Notes: generated by a model not told the origin, from the letters alone. DNA of 64,000 nt from Algibacter sp. L3A6 (GCF_009796825.1 NZ_CP047030.1:1649501-1713500), one strand, 5' to 3'; shown: positions 17,651-26,816, numbered from the stretch's first letter. Translations and numbers: made by a program.

Positions 17651-20413
17651 TTATACTTCCTTTTCGGTGAATGGTATGTTAGGATTACAGATTTCTAAAA
17701 TTAGTGTTTTTAATTCAACATAGAAATCATCTAGTGTTTCTTGAGTAATTAGAGCATCTTTTTTAGCGCCATTGCCGGCTTTATCTTTTTTAGAAAACTT
17801 TAAAAATCCTGCTTTTAAGTTTTTGAATGAAATAATACCAGCTTCTACTGGAAGCGTAATTTCATTAGATAATAACATCATGTAAGCATAGGTTAACACC
17901 TGAAAGCTTTTGCTGTATTTGGTATAATCGGTAGTGATGTCTTCCCAGTTTACAATTTCAACTTTATTGGCATCAACACGGCCTGTTTTGTAATCTACAA
18001 TTCTAGTTACACCGTTATATTCGTCTACACGATCTACTTTTCCTGTGAGTTTTACAGGGAAATCGAGTTCTGGAATTTCGATTAAAACATTATTGTTTGA
18101 TTCTATTTTGATTATTTTTATTTCATTACCGGCCTTTAAATCTTCAATTTCTAAATCTAAAAAGTTTGAAACATAACGCTTTGCAATTTCGTAAATAATA
18201 AGATTCTTTCCTTTTGTAATATCACCTTCTTTAAATTCATTTTTAAAATGAAAAGTGACTTTTTCATTAATTTGGGTTTTAAGCTTTTTAATAATATCAA
18301 CCGATAAAAAAGACTTTTCTAATGGTTTGTAGAAATCTTCTAATGTATTATGGACAACAGTTCCTAGAGTGTTTGCTGCAACGGTTTCTTCAACTTCATC
18401 ATGTTCCTTAATTTTTAAAATTTTCTGATAATAAAAATCTATCGGGTTTCTAACGTAGTTAGTAAGCGAAGATGGAGAAAAGCCTTTAGAGGCTATCTCT
18501 TTTAATCGGGTTTGCGAATCTTCAGTTTTTTCTACCACTTTTAATTCGGGAGTAATTACAGGTACATGTGGCGCTATAATTTCGTGGTGTATGTTATGGA
18601 TGTTTTCTAATTCGAGTTGTGTAATAAAACGGCTTTTTTCACCACCTGTTAGCACATCTGCTTCTGTGTTATAAAGTATGTAGACATTTTTTGCACGTTG
18701 CAGTAACCTATAGAAGTGATAGGTGTAAACGGCATCTTTTTCTTTATAAGTGGGTAGTTTGTTTTCTATTTTAACATCAAAAGGGATGAATGAATTATTG
18801 CTTTTTCCTGAAGGAAGAATACCTTCATTTACCGAAGAAATAATTACGGTTTCAAAATCTAAAACACGCGATTCTAGCATTCCCATAATTTGTAAACCTT
18901 GCAAAGGTTCGCCTTGGAAATCTAAGGTTTCCGAACTCAGTAATTCTTTATAAACACCAAACAATGTTGAAATATCTTTGATGTGGTTGTATTTCGAGTT
19001 TAACAAGGAAAGTGCATTGAACAATTCATTAAAACGATACAGGTATTCTAAAGAAAGTAAATTAGCATCTTTGTTTTCGTCTAAATAGATTTTTATTTTT
19101 GAAATGATTAGACCGCAATTCTTTAGTGCTAAATCTATAGATGTATTCCAGTTTGAAAATAGTAAATCTAAAATCTCGTTAGAGAGTTTGCTTATTTCTT
19201 TTAAACGGACTAGAGTAAGATACACCAGGTTGTTGCTATCTATGGTTTCAATAATTTTGGCAGCGTAATCGATATTGTCTATGTAAAATAACGGACGAAC
19301 AAATTGATGTGATAACACTTTAACAACGTCTTTAAAATAAAAGGCGTTACCCGATGTTTTATGGATATGAAATAAACTTTCAAAAAGGGATGCTAATGGA
19401 ATGGATTTTAATGGAAATCCCATGGTGATATTTAGCGCTTCTACCGATGATGGTATGGAGTTTAATACAGGAATTAATAGGTTTTCATCACCTAAAACAA
19501 CAGCGGTGCTTTGTAGTGATTTAGTTTCTGCTTCTATATTTTTTAATAGTGTGCCGATATATTTGGCTTGCCCGATGTTTTTCGGAACGCCATAAATGTT
19601 TATATTTTTTTCTTTGGAATAATTTTCGGTAATCCATTCAAACGGATGGTTATCGAAATGTTTCCAGTTTTTTTTGTGCTGCCTTGTAAAGAGTGCAGCA
19701 TCATGTTTTGGATTGTTTATAAAAACACTATCAATATCCCAATAAACCTTCGCTAAGCCACGTTTTAAAAATTGCTGAATAATGTTCTCCTCAGCAGTAT
19801 TTAAAGCGTTAAAACCTAAGAAAACGTGTTGCTTATCGGTAAGGTTGTTTATATATGTGTTGCAGTTTTCTGCGGCCTTTCTATAAATTAAACCTTGGTA
19901 GCCAATGTTTTTATTTAAAAGTTCTTTTGTGAAATGTTTGTAATAGGTGTAAAGCTTATTCCAAAATTGTAAATATTTTTTAACAAACTCGGTCTGGTTT
20001 GCTTCAACAGACCAATGTGTTAATTCTTGAATGTCGCTTAAATAATTAAATATATTTTCCTGAGGAATCAGGTAGCGATCAATTTCGTTAAAGTCTTGAA
20101 GTAATATTTGTGCCCATTTAGAAAAGGATTCAAAAGTATCTTGATCTTCCTTTTTTGTGAGTGCTAAATAGCTGTTGTAAAATTCGAAAAGTAATTCTGT
20201 GTTCGATGTGGTTTTAAGACCAGATAGATCTTCGACAAATTCTTCGATACTTATAATATCTGGAACAAATATCGTCTCTTGGATAACATGAACTAATTGA
20301 TGTTTTAAAAAGAGACCTGCTCTTTTACTAGGTAGTACAAATGTGACTTTAGAAAGATTGTAGTTGTTCTTTTTTAAATCGTTTAAAACATCTAAAATGA
20401 AAGTTGTTATCAT
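17651..20413 (-). CDS. addB: AddB-like PD-(D/E)XK exonuclease of the AddAB recombination complex
   Basis: Protein of 920 residues that would partner the AddA-like helicase encoded at 22351-25491 in processing DNA double-strand ends. The N-terminus (VTFVLPSKRAGLFLKHQL) resembles the helicase-like domain of AddB with a degenerate P-loop. The C-terminal part holds a PD-(D/E)XK nuclease core: KVDRVDEYNG followed by RIVDYKTG with Asp807 and Lys809. Bacteroidota AddB proteins diverge strongly from Bacillus AddB, so the name rests on layout and on the nearby addA. The ATG lies only 11 bases beyond the terminator of ompA, leaving no room for a separate promoter between them. Confidence 0.82.
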   Translation of the reverse strand: MITTFILDVLNDLKKNNYNLSKVTFVLPSKRAGLFLKHQLVHVIQETIFVPDIISIEEFVEDLSGLKTTSNTELLFEFYNSYLALTKKEDQDTFESFSKWAQILLQDFNEIDRYLIPQENIFNYLSDIQELTHWSVEANQTEFVKKYLQFWNKLYTYYKHFTKELLNKNIGYQGLIYRKAAENCNTYINNLTDKQHVFLGFNALNTAEENIIQQFLKRGLAKVYWDIDSVFINNPKHDAALFTRQHKKNWKHFDNHPFEWITENYSKEKNINIYGVPKNIGQAKYIGTLLKNIEAETKSLQSTAVVLGDENLLIPVLNSIPSSVEALNITMGFPLKSIPLASLFESLFHIHKTSGNAFYFKDVVKVLSHQFVRPLFYIDNIDYAAKIIETIDSNNLVYLTLVRLKEISKLSNEILDLLFSNWNTSIDLALKNCGLIISKIKIYLDENKDANLLSLEYLYRFNELFNALSLLNSKYNHIKDISTLFGVYKELLSSETLDFQGEPLQGLQIMGMLESRVLDFETVIISSVNEGILPSGKSNNSFIPFDVKIENKLPTYKEKDAVYTYHFYRLLQRAKNVYILYNTEADVLTGGEKSRFITQLELENIHNIHHEIIAPHVPVITPELKVVEKTEDSQTRLKEIASKGFSPSSLTNYVRNPIDFYYQKILKIKEHDEVEETVAANTLGTVVHNTLEDFYKPLEKSFLSVDIIKKLKTQINEKVTFHFKNEFKEGDITKGKNLIIYEIAKRYVSNFLDLEIEDLKAGNEIKIIKIESNNNVLIEIPELDFPVKLTGKVDRVDEYNGVTRIVDYKTGRVDANKVEIVNWEDITTDYTKYSKSFQVLTYAYMMLLSNEITLPVEAGIISFKNLKAGFLKFSKKDKAGNGAKKDALITQETLDDFYVELKTLILEICNPNIPFTEKEV

Positions 20414-20424
20414 TTTATAAAAAT

Positions 20425-20456
20425 AAAAAACGCTTCGGATATCCGAAGCGTTTTTT
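20425..20456 (-). terminator. Terminator of the ompA-like gene, just before addB
   Basis: A perfect 32-base palindrome, AAAAAACGCTTCGGAT with its exact complement, lies 35 bases after the ompA stop. It ends 11 bases before the addB start codon, so addB is reached only by read-through or from a promoter inside ompA. Confidence 0.9.
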
Positions 20457-20491
20457 GTAAACTTATTTTATTTAAAGTTAACTTTATCTAA

Positions 20492-21886
20492 TTACTTAGC
20501 TAAGTTAATTTCAACACGTCTGTTGTTTGCTCTACCAGTTTTAGTTTTGTTAGAGTCGATTGGTTTAGATTCACCGTAACCAAGTGCAGATAATCTAAAT
20601 GCGTTGATACCGTTTTCAATTAAGTATTCTTTTACAGAATTAGCTCTTGAATCAGATAATCTTTGGTTAAGTTTTTCGCTACCAATACTATCAGTATGCC
20701 CTTCAACTGTAAATTTAGAAGTTGGGTATTCTTTTAAGATATTGATGATGTCACCTAATACAGTAGCAGATTGTGCTTTGATAGAAGATTTACCAGTATC
20801 GAATAAGATAGTTTTAGCATACTCGTTTAATTGTTTTTGAACAGCTGCAGTAACTTCTGGACAACCAGCGTTTGCAACAGTACCTTTTACTTCAGGACAT
20901 TTGTCATCTTTGTCTAAAACACCGTCACCATCAGTATCAGGGTAAGGACAACCTTTGTTAGCAGCAGGACCTGCAACATCTGGACATTTATCATCAGCAT
21001 CAGTTACACCGTCACCGTCAGCATCAGGACAACCAGCTAAAGATTTTAAACCTGCAACAGTTGGGCAGTTATCATCTTTATCAGCTACACCATCACCATC
21101 AGAATCAGGACAACCGTTAAATTCAGCAGTACCAGCTTCGTTTGGACAAGTATCTTTGCTATCTTCGATTCCGTCACCATCAGTATCAGGACAACCGTTG
21201 AAAGCAGCTAAACCAGCAACATCTGGACAAGCGTCATCTTTATCAAATATACCATCACCGTCAGTATCAGTTCCACCAAATTTGATAGAAATACCAGCAG
21301 TATGTTGGAAGTGAGTATCTAAGTAATCTTCAAACGCATGTTTGTAAGATGTTTGTAATGTTAAACCGATGTTTTCGTTAAACCAAACGTTTAAACCAAC
21401 AGTACCATTTACAGTACCAGCACCAATTTCATCAATCCAAGTGTAACCACCACCAAGACCTACGAAAGGATCAATTGTAGTTCCATCTAAAAAGTTGTAT
21501 TTAATTGTACCATCAACACCGTAGTATGATAAATCATCAACGCTGTTTTCTACATCTGGGTCAGAGCTAATATCTCCCCATTTTTCGATTTTATTTAAAG
21601 AACCTGTTACTCCAAAAGAGAAACCATCGCTTAAATATTTCGATACAGAAATAGTTGATAAAGAAGGTAAAATGTTCCAGTGATCAGAAGCATTTCCGAA
21701 TTCATCTCCAAAAGAGTCACTCGCGAAACCGCCTCCAGCAAAAAGACTACCGTCTCCAGAAGGATAAGCATCAACTGCGTTTACACCGATGGTAATTTGC
21801 CAAGGATTGTTTTTGTCTTGCGCATTAGCGTTGCTATAACCAAGTACAAGCAACATAGCGAACAATAATCTGCTAAGATTTTTCAT
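20492..21886 (-). CDS. OmpA-family outer-membrane protein with TSP3 calcium-binding repeats
   Basis: Abundant-type outer-membrane protein of 464 residues that links the outer membrane to peptidoglycan. I take ATG 21886 as start rather than the in-frame TTG two codons earlier. A signal peptide (about 1-23, ANAQ) is followed by an N-terminal 8-strand-like barrel (about 30-203), five thrombospondin type 3 repeats with DxDGDG calcium loops (about 206-344), and a C-terminal OmpA domain (about 355-464). The last contains FTVEGHTDSIG and RLSDSRANSVKEYL for peptidoglycan binding. It has its own strong promoter (21922-21952) and terminator, so it is a monocistronic insert between the addA and addB genes. 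Confidence 0.93.
   Translation of the reverse strand: MKNLSRLLFAMLLVLGYSNANAQDKNNPWQITIGVNAVDAYPSGDGSLFAGGGFASDSFGDEFGNASDHWNILPSLSTISVSKYLSDGFSFGVTGSLNKIEKWGDISSDPDVENSVDDLSYYGVDGTIKYNFLDGTTIDPFVGLGGGYTWIDEIGAGTVNGTVGLNVWFNENIGLTLQTSYKHAFEDYLDTHFQHTAGISIKFGGTDTDGDGIFDKDDACPDVAGLAAFNGCPDTDGDGIEDSKDTCPNEAGTAEFNGCPDSDGDGVADKDDNCPTVAGLKSLAGCPDADGDGVTDADDKCPDVAGPAANKGCPYPDTDGDGVLDKDDKCPEVKGTVANAGCPEVTAAVQKQLNEYAKTILFDTGKSSIKAQSATVLGDIINILKEYPTSKFTVEGHTDSIGSEKLNQRLSDSRANSVKEYLIENGINAFRLSALGYGESKPIDSNKTKTGRANNRRVEINLAK
20855..21271 (-). repeat. Five TSP3 calcium-binding repeats in ompA
   Basis: Five units of about 26 residues with the pattern CPDxDGDGxxDxxDxCPxxAG. The DNA repeats are uneven in length and inside an open frame, which rules out a CRISPR array. 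Confidence 0.9.
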
Positions 21887-21921
21887 ATTCAAAATTTTAA
21901 ATTTTAAGTGTTAATTGTGAA

Positions 21922-21952
21922 CAAAAGTAAGTTGTTATATGTTATTAACAAA
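21922..21952 (-). promoter_or_regulatory. Promoter of the ompA-like gene
   Basis: On the minus strand TTTG (21952-21949), 19 bases, TACTTTTG (21929-21922). This is an exact match to the Bacteroidota -33/-7 consensus. The transcript would start near 21916 with a leader of about 30 bases. Confidence 0.85.
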
Positions 21953-22350
21953 GACAAATATATAAAAAATACATACAGAAGGGTAATTCGTCGGTACTAT
22001 GGGTATGTTTTGGTTAAATTTTAACAATTTTATATCCTCTGCGATTGCTGTATTAACATTGTCTCGCCTTGGTTTAGTACAAGAAATTACATATTTTTTA
22101 TAAATGCATACTTTTTTTTGTGGTATCTCAAAAAAACCATCAAAAAGTGATAAATTTTATTTTTTTTATAGCAAAATGAGATAGTTTGAGGTTTTTTGAA
22201 GATGTATAACATGAATTAAAACACGTTGTTATTTTCCTCTTTATTAATAAAATAAGGATTAAAGTGTTTCGATTTATTTATTTTGTATTAAATAAATAGG
22301 TCTTGTTAAATTAACATAAATAAGTTGAAAGCTAATTTAACATTTGCGCT
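21953..22350. other. Gap between addA 3' end and the ompA promoter
   Basis: AT-rich with long T and A runs and no gene. A second -7-like box (TATATTTG, 21962-21955) overlaps the ompA promoter region. An imperfect inverted repeat (22124-22145 with 22184-22206, ATCTC AAAAAAACC type) lies downstream of addA and could be a weak 3' structure. No classic terminator for addA is visible. Confidence 0.5.
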
Positions 22351-25300
22351 TTAAAAAGGTAGGGATTGGACTTCAATTCCTTCATTAATGTATATAAGAT
22401 ACTTCTGTTTTACCTTAAAATTCATAGTGGTTAAAACGTCTTGGTAGACTTGTAATTGTTGTGCATGTTTTTTGTCTTCAAGTCCTGTTTTGTAATCCAA
22501 AATCACGGCGTCGTTATTTTGGTTAATTACCACACGGTCTGGTCTTAAAATTACACCTTCTTTGGTTATGATATCGCGCTCATTATATATCGTGTTTTCC
22601 TTTGTGAAAAAGGTTGCCAATTCTGGGTGATTTACTATTTGTAAAACGAGTTGTTTTAGTTCTGTGGCTTGTTCTGGGTTTATAGTTGATGACGAAATAA
22701 AATCCTGAATTACCTCGTCGACATCATCTTTGGTTTCAATGTGCGACATAATATCGTGAATTAAATTTCCTTTTTCAATAGCTTCTTCCTGAGTAGTATC
22801 CCATAAAAAACCAGACTTTGTTACCACTTTTATATTATGATGCTCTTTTGAAGTTGAAATAAACTCATGTTGAATATTGGTTTCTTTTGAAGATATGGTT
22901 TCTTTTGATGTCTTTTTGCTGTCTCCAAAACTATAGGTTAATTCACTATCACTCCAAAGATTATTGTGTTCTAAATAGTTAATCAGTAATCCTGAATATT
23001 TTTTAGATTTCGCATCTTCCTTTAAGGCGCTATCATTTTTAGATATAATATAGAGCTGTTCTACAGGGCGTGTAAGTGCAACGTACAATAGATTAATATT
23101 ATCTAATTCTTGTTCAGCTTTATGATTTTCAAATATATGCTGGCCTTGTGTTCCAAAAAACTCGAAATCTTTATTGAAATTTAAAAGTGTATGCGAGAAA
23201 CCGTTATATTTTTCCTTATCAATTTCTAACCATTCTTTAGGTTCTATTTCTCTATAGATGTCCAAATCTGCATAAGGGAAAATAACCACCGGAAATTCTA
23301 AACCTTTAGATTTATGGATAGTCATGATCTGTACGGCATCTTGCCCTTTCGGGGAAATTATACTGAGGTTTTCTTTTTTCTTGTCGAAATATTCTAAAAA
23401 GGCCGGGATGTCCGACCCTTTTTTATGCGAAAAGTCGAGAACGATATCTAAATAGAACTGAACATAAGCATTCGATGTTTTTACTAAATTGAAATTTCTC
23501 ACAATAGTTTCTGCTAAATCATAAAGCGGTAATTGTAATAGAGTATCACCGTTTATAAAGATATTAAAGGCTTCAAAACTTTTAAAGAAATCCGAAACAC
23601 TTAATTTAATATGCTTAGAGAAAAACCCGTGTTTATCATCAACTTTAAAAAGCTTAGCTAAATAGTCTAAAACTTCAATTTTGAGCTCATCGTTTTTAGG
23701 TTGCATTAAATAACCTAAAACAGCATTAATAAAAACTACTTCTGGCGCATTATTAATAAGTAACGTTTCCGAGGAAATAATAGGGATATTATGCTGGCTT
23801 AAATAGTTGGCAACCGCAACACCTTCTTTTTTCTTTCTAACTAAAACACAAATATCCTCTAGTTTGTAACCGTTATCTAGACAGTTGTTTATGTTTTCTA
23901 GAACTTTTTCAGGAAACACTTCATCTTTATCATCTTCTTTATCGAAATCAAGAAAAGAAAGTTCTACATAGCCGGTTTCGTCTTTTTTGATGTTTTGACT
24001 AGCATTTTCATATAAATCTTTATAATCTTCCTTTTTGAAAATTTGATTAGAAAGAAATTTAAAAAAGCTATTATTAAAATCAACAATGGCTTTAAAGCTT
24101 CGGTAATTATCTGGTAAATTATCAACAAACTGCTCTATTGGAAAAGGGTGATCTTTCTTATTGAATAAATCTATAAATTGTTCTGCTTTGCCGCCACGCC
24201 AGCGATAAATGGCCTGTTTGGCATCGCCTACAAGCATAGTGCTTCCGTTTTCTGATGCTACTGAGTTTTCTAATAACGGAATTAAATTACTCCATTGACT
24301 CTCCGACGTGTCCTGAAATTCATCAATAAAATAATGATTAAACTTTTCTCCAATACGCTCATATATAAAAGGAGTGGGTTGGTTTTTTATTTCCTTACTT
24401 ATAATGCTATTAAATTCGGAAATCAACATTTTGTTTTGATCTTCTTTTAATAAAGTAAGTTCTGTGTTTATGGCGTTTAAAACCGATAAAGGTGTAATGT
24501 TTTTATAAAAGGCGTTCAGGAATTTATGATTAAATATAGCTTGTTTCGTTTCATTAAAAACTAAAAATATGTGTGGTTGTAAACTATCAATGGTTCCTGC
24601 TGTTTCTGCCGTAACGCGTTTTGGGTACAATGTATCGTTTTCTATATTGTCTTGCCATTTACTTCCAAAGGCTACGTTGAAATTTTTATCAGCTAGTTTT
24701 TCAAAGTGTTTTGGTAAATAGGCTCCGGAAAAATCTTTAAATTCTAATCCCGATGTATTAAATTGAGTTAAAAGTTGTTTGGCTTTTTCGGCGATTAGCT
24801 CCTCTTCTATATTAATATCTTTTTTAAGCTTGATTTTTAGTGCTTTAAAATCATCGAGTGTTTTATCTTTTATTTTTTCAAAAAAAGGAATATCGTTTTC
24901 ATTAACAAGAAGCTTTGCTATTTTGTTAAAATCGAAGGCTACATCGTAACTTTTATCATCATCGGCTTTTTCAATGGCAAAATCTACTAGCACTTTAGTG
25001 AGCACAGTATCGGTTCCTGCTTTAGAAATTAGACTATCTACGGCTTCACGCAAAAGAGATTCTTGGTCTAATTCTACTTCAAAATTTAAAGGTAATTTTA
25101 AATCGTGAGCAAAGGTTCTTATTAATTTATGCGTAAAACCATCAATAGTAGAAATATCGAAAGCTGCGTAATTGTGTATAATGCTTTCTAATAATGTTAT
25201 GGCCTTTTTGTGTAGTTGTTCTGGGCTTAAGTTTAAGTCATCACAAATGGATAAAAACATCGGGTTTTCTAGCTTCAGAATGTCTTTGTCCGAGAATTGC

Positions 25301-25491
25301 TTTAAAGTATCTATAATACGGCCTTTCATCTCGGCAACCGCTTTATTTGTAAATGTAATTGCTAAAATATTCTTAAATAAATAAGGTTTGTTTGAGCTAA
25401 ATAAAATCTTTAAATAAGCTTTTACTAAAGTAAAGGTTTTTCCGCTGCCCGCTGAGGCATTGTAAATAGTAAAAGGTTGGTTGCTTTGCAT
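22351..25491 (-). CDS. addA: AddA-like UvrD/Rep-family helicase-nuclease
   Basis: Protein of 1046 residues, a superfamily 1 DNA helicase fused to a nuclease, for double-strand break repair and recombination. The Walker A motif ASAGSGKT is at residues 12-19, helicase motif II reads FIDEFQDTSE, and later motifs include LVGDAKQAIYRWRGG and TIHKSKGLEFPVVIF. The C-terminal PD-(D/E)XK nuclease has VILDYKTG with Asp999. The length is somewhat below that of Bacillus AddA (about 1230). Its partner is the AddB-like gene at 17651-20413, separated by ompA. The gene starts back to back with sodA, 125 bases apart. Confidence 0.9.
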   Translation of the reverse strand: MQSNQPFTIYNASAGSGKTFTLVKAYLKILFSSNKPYLFKNILAITFTNKAVAEMKGRIIDTLKQFSDKDILKLENPMFLSICDDLNLSPEQLHKKAITLLESIIHNYAAFDISTIDGFTHKLIRTFAHDLKLPLNFEVELDQESLLREAVDSLISKAGTDTVLTKVLVDFAIEKADDDKSYDVAFDFNKIAKLLVNENDIPFFEKIKDKTLDDFKALKIKLKKDINIEEELIAEKAKQLLTQFNTSGLEFKDFSGAYLPKHFEKLADKNFNVAFGSKWQDNIENDTLYPKRVTAETAGTIDSLQPHIFLVFNETKQAIFNHKFLNAFYKNITPLSVLNAINTELTLLKEDQNKMLISEFNSIISKEIKNQPTPFIYERIGEKFNHYFIDEFQDTSESQWSNLIPLLENSVASENGSTMLVGDAKQAIYRWRGGKAEQFIDLFNKKDHPFPIEQFVDNLPDNYRSFKAIVDFNNSFFKFLSNQIFKKEDYKDLYENASQNIKKDETGYVELSFLDFDKEDDKDEVFPEKVLENINNCLDNGYKLEDICVLVRKKKEGVAVANYLSQHNIPIISSETLLINNAPEVVFINAVLGYLMQPKNDELKIEVLDYLAKLFKVDDKHGFFSKHIKLSVSDFFKSFEAFNIFINGDTLLQLPLYDLAETIVRNFNLVKTSNAYVQFYLDIVLDFSHKKGSDIPAFLEYFDKKKENLSIISPKGQDAVQIMTIHKSKGLEFPVVIFPYADLDIYREIEPKEWLEIDKEKYNGFSHTLLNFNKDFEFFGTQGQHIFENHKAEQELDNINLLYVALTRPVEQLYIISKNDSALKEDAKSKKYSGLLINYLEHNNLWSDSELTYSFGDSKKTSKETISSKETNIQHEFISTSKEHHNIKVVTKSGFLWDTTQEEAIEKGNLIHDIMSHIETKDDVDEVIQDFISSSTINPEQATELKQLVLQIVNHPELATFFTKENTIYNERDIITKEGVILRPDRVVINQNNDAVILDYKTGLEDKKHAQQLQVYQDVLTTMNFKVKQKYLIYINEGIEVQSLPF

Positions 25492-25571
25492 GAATTTAAA
25501 TTTGCATACAAGATAAAAACTATCAATGAGTTGATAACAATTTATTATTTTTAATTGACCCGATTTATGTG

Positions 25572-25579
25572 TAAATTTG
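25572..25579 (+). promoter_or_regulatory. -7 box of the sodA promoter
   Basis: TAAATTTG matches TAnnTTTG and lies 37 bases before the start codon. The -33 position holds TTTT rather than TTTG. Confidence 0.6.
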
Positions 25580-25616
25580 AATTAAATTAAATATTAATTA
25601 AATAAAAATAAAAATT

Positions 25617-26225
25617 ATGGCTTTTGAATTACCAGAATTAGGGTACGCTTACGACGCTTTAGAACCACATATGGATGCACGTACTATGGAAATACACCAT
25701 ACAAAGCACCACCAAGGATATACAAACAATTTGAATAACGCTATTGCTGGAACCGATTTAGAAGGAAAATCTATTGAGGATATTCTTGCAAATTTAGATA
25801 TGGATAATGGCGCTGTTAGAAATAATGGAGGAGGATTTTTTAATCACTCTTTATTTTGGAGCGTAATGAACCCAGAAGGAAAAGGATATTTATCTGGAGA
25901 GTTAAAAGATGCTATTGAGGCAGCTTACGGATCTGTAGACGATTTTAAAGATGCTTTTGCTAAAGCAGCAGCAACGCGTTTTGGATCTGGATGGGCATGG
26001 TTATGTGTGCACAAAGGTGGTAAAGTAGAAATTTGTTCTACACCAAACCAAGACAACCCATTAATGCCGGGTGTAACTTGTGGAGGAACACCAATTTTAG
26101 GTTTAGATGTTTGGGAACACGCGTACTACTTAAACTACCAAAACCGTCGTCCAGATTACATTAAAGCATTTTTTAGTGTAATAAACTGGAATGAAGTTGA
26201 AAAACGTTACGCTGAAGCAAAGTAA
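25617..26225 (+). CDS. sodA: Superoxide dismutase (Fe/Mn)
   Basis: Cytoplasmic superoxide dismutase of 202 residues that converts superoxide to oxygen and hydrogen peroxide. The metal ligands expected for the Fe/Mn family are present: His27 (EIHHTKHHQGY), His77 (FFNHSLFW), and Asp164 and His168 (DVWEHAYY). The length is normal. GGGFFNHSLFW and the Gly-rich middle resemble Mn/cambialistic enzymes, but metal choice cannot be settled from sequence. It is monocistronic, with its own promoter box and a strong terminator. Its 3' side faces the twin small-RNA region and convergent purF. Confidence 0.97.
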   Translation: MAFELPELGYAYDALEPHMDARTMEIHHTKHHQGYTNNLNNAIAGTDLEGKSIEDILANLDMDNGAVRNNGGGFFNHSLFWSVMNPEGKGYLSGELKDAIEAAYGSVDDFKDAFAKAAATRFGSGWAWLCVHKGGKVEICSTPNQDNPLMPGVTCGGTPILGLDVWEHAYYLNYQNRRPDYIKAFFSVINWNEVEKRYAEAK

Positions 26226-26246
26226 GCAACCAGCATTAAATATTTT

Positions 26247-26280
26247 AAAAGCCGTTTCTGTTTAGCAGAAACGGCTTTTT
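26247..26280 (+). terminator. Terminator of sodA
   Basis: AAAAGCCGTTTCTG pairs with CAGAAACGGCTTTT around loop TTTAG, followed by T. It begins 22 bases after the stop codon. Confidence 0.92.
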
Positions 26281-26425
26281 TATTGGAAACAGTTTTATGT
26301 AAATGAATTTAGCCACGTTAAAATCTGTGGTGATAACATGTGATTTGATATTAATAAACCAAAGAGAATTTTGGAAAGCTTAATTAAGAAAAGCTTTTTA
26401 AGGAAATACGAGATTTTATAAAATG

Positions 26426-26494
26426 AAAAAGGTGAACAGATGTTCACCTTTTTGCCCCAAATCTACCATGAACTTAACCTACTTATGTTATGGT
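26426..26494 (-). ncRNA. Candidate small RNA, copy 1
   Basis: Read on the minus strand, an exact -7 box (TATATTTG, 26506-26499) is followed by an RNA of about 69 bases. A first hairpin pairs ACCATAAC with GTT-C-ATGGT around a 13-base loop (26494-26465). A single-stranded GATTTGGGGC follows. A second hairpin is a perfect intrinsic terminator (AAAAAGGTGAACA with its complement, 26453-26426) with a T-run. No open frame is present. The repeated core and the intact promoter and terminator argue for a real transcript. I do not know its family. It could be checked against the Rfam Flavo-1 motif and other Bacteroidota RNAs. Confidence 0.6.
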
Positions 26495-26498
26495 GAGA

Positions 26499-26529
26499 CA
26501 AATATATGTTTGTAAGTCAGTTTGTTAAA
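26499..26529 (-). promoter_or_regulatory. Promoter of small RNA copy 1
   Basis: Minus strand TTTA (26529-26526), 19 bases, TATATTTG (26506-26499). The -7 box is exact and the -33 box has one mismatch. Confidence 0.55.
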
Positions 26530-26629
26530 ATTTTTTAGTTAAACGACTTATATCTTGGTTTAAGCGGAGTATTAAATATATGTAGGGTTTAATTGAAGTT
26601 TAATAAAGAAAAACGAAAATAATGCGCAT

Positions 26630-26702
26630 AAAAAAAGGCGAACAGAAGTTCACCTTTTTTTGCCCCAAATCTACCATGAACTTAACCTACTTATGTTATG
26701 GT
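26630..26702 (-). ncRNA. Candidate small RNA, copy 2
   Basis: Same layout as copy 1, with the 51-base core identical and the terminator hairpin diverged but still paired: GGTGAAC pairs with GTTCGCC through a G-U pair and the loop is AGAA on the plus strand. Pairing kept despite base change supports a selected structure. The -7 box is weaker (TAAATTAG, 26714-26707), so this copy may be less expressed or depend on purF read-through. Confidence 0.5.
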
Positions 26703-26816
26703 GAGACTAATTTATGTGTATTTACTTTAAAGCTGTTATATTTTAGATGAAATACATTTTTTTAAGTTGAAATGCATTTTTACTAATTAAACCCCTGAAA
26801 AATAGTAATTTCAAAA

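Larger units (their letters stand above)
26449..26707. repeat. 51-base direct repeat, two identical copies
   Basis: Bases 26449-26499 and 26657-26707 are identical over 51 positions (TTTTTGCCCC to GGTGAGAC on the plus strand), 208 bases apart. The sequence between them is unrelated and AT-rich. Confidence 0.95.
26281..26816. other. 536-base intergenic region with twin small-RNA cassettes
   Basis: It lies between the convergent sodA and purF genes and has no open frame of note. It holds two copies of a cassette annotated separately. A short direct repeat TGAAATACATTTTTT / TGAAATGCATTTTT lies near 26748-26775, between the second cassette and the purF stop. No classic terminator of purF is visible. 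Confidence 0.7.

Noticed and set aside
20855..21271. Regularly repeated DNA that could be taken for a CRISPR array or for antisense genes
   Set aside because: It encodes TSP3 calcium repeats of an OmpA protein in one intact frame; the antisense open frame at 20955-21314 is a by-product of the repeats.
26426..26453. Reading the copy 1 hairpin as a second terminator of sodA
   Set aside because: sodA already has a strong terminator at 26247-26280, and the minus-strand -7 box plus the repeated core fit a minus-strand RNA better. A plus-strand role cannot be fully excluded.
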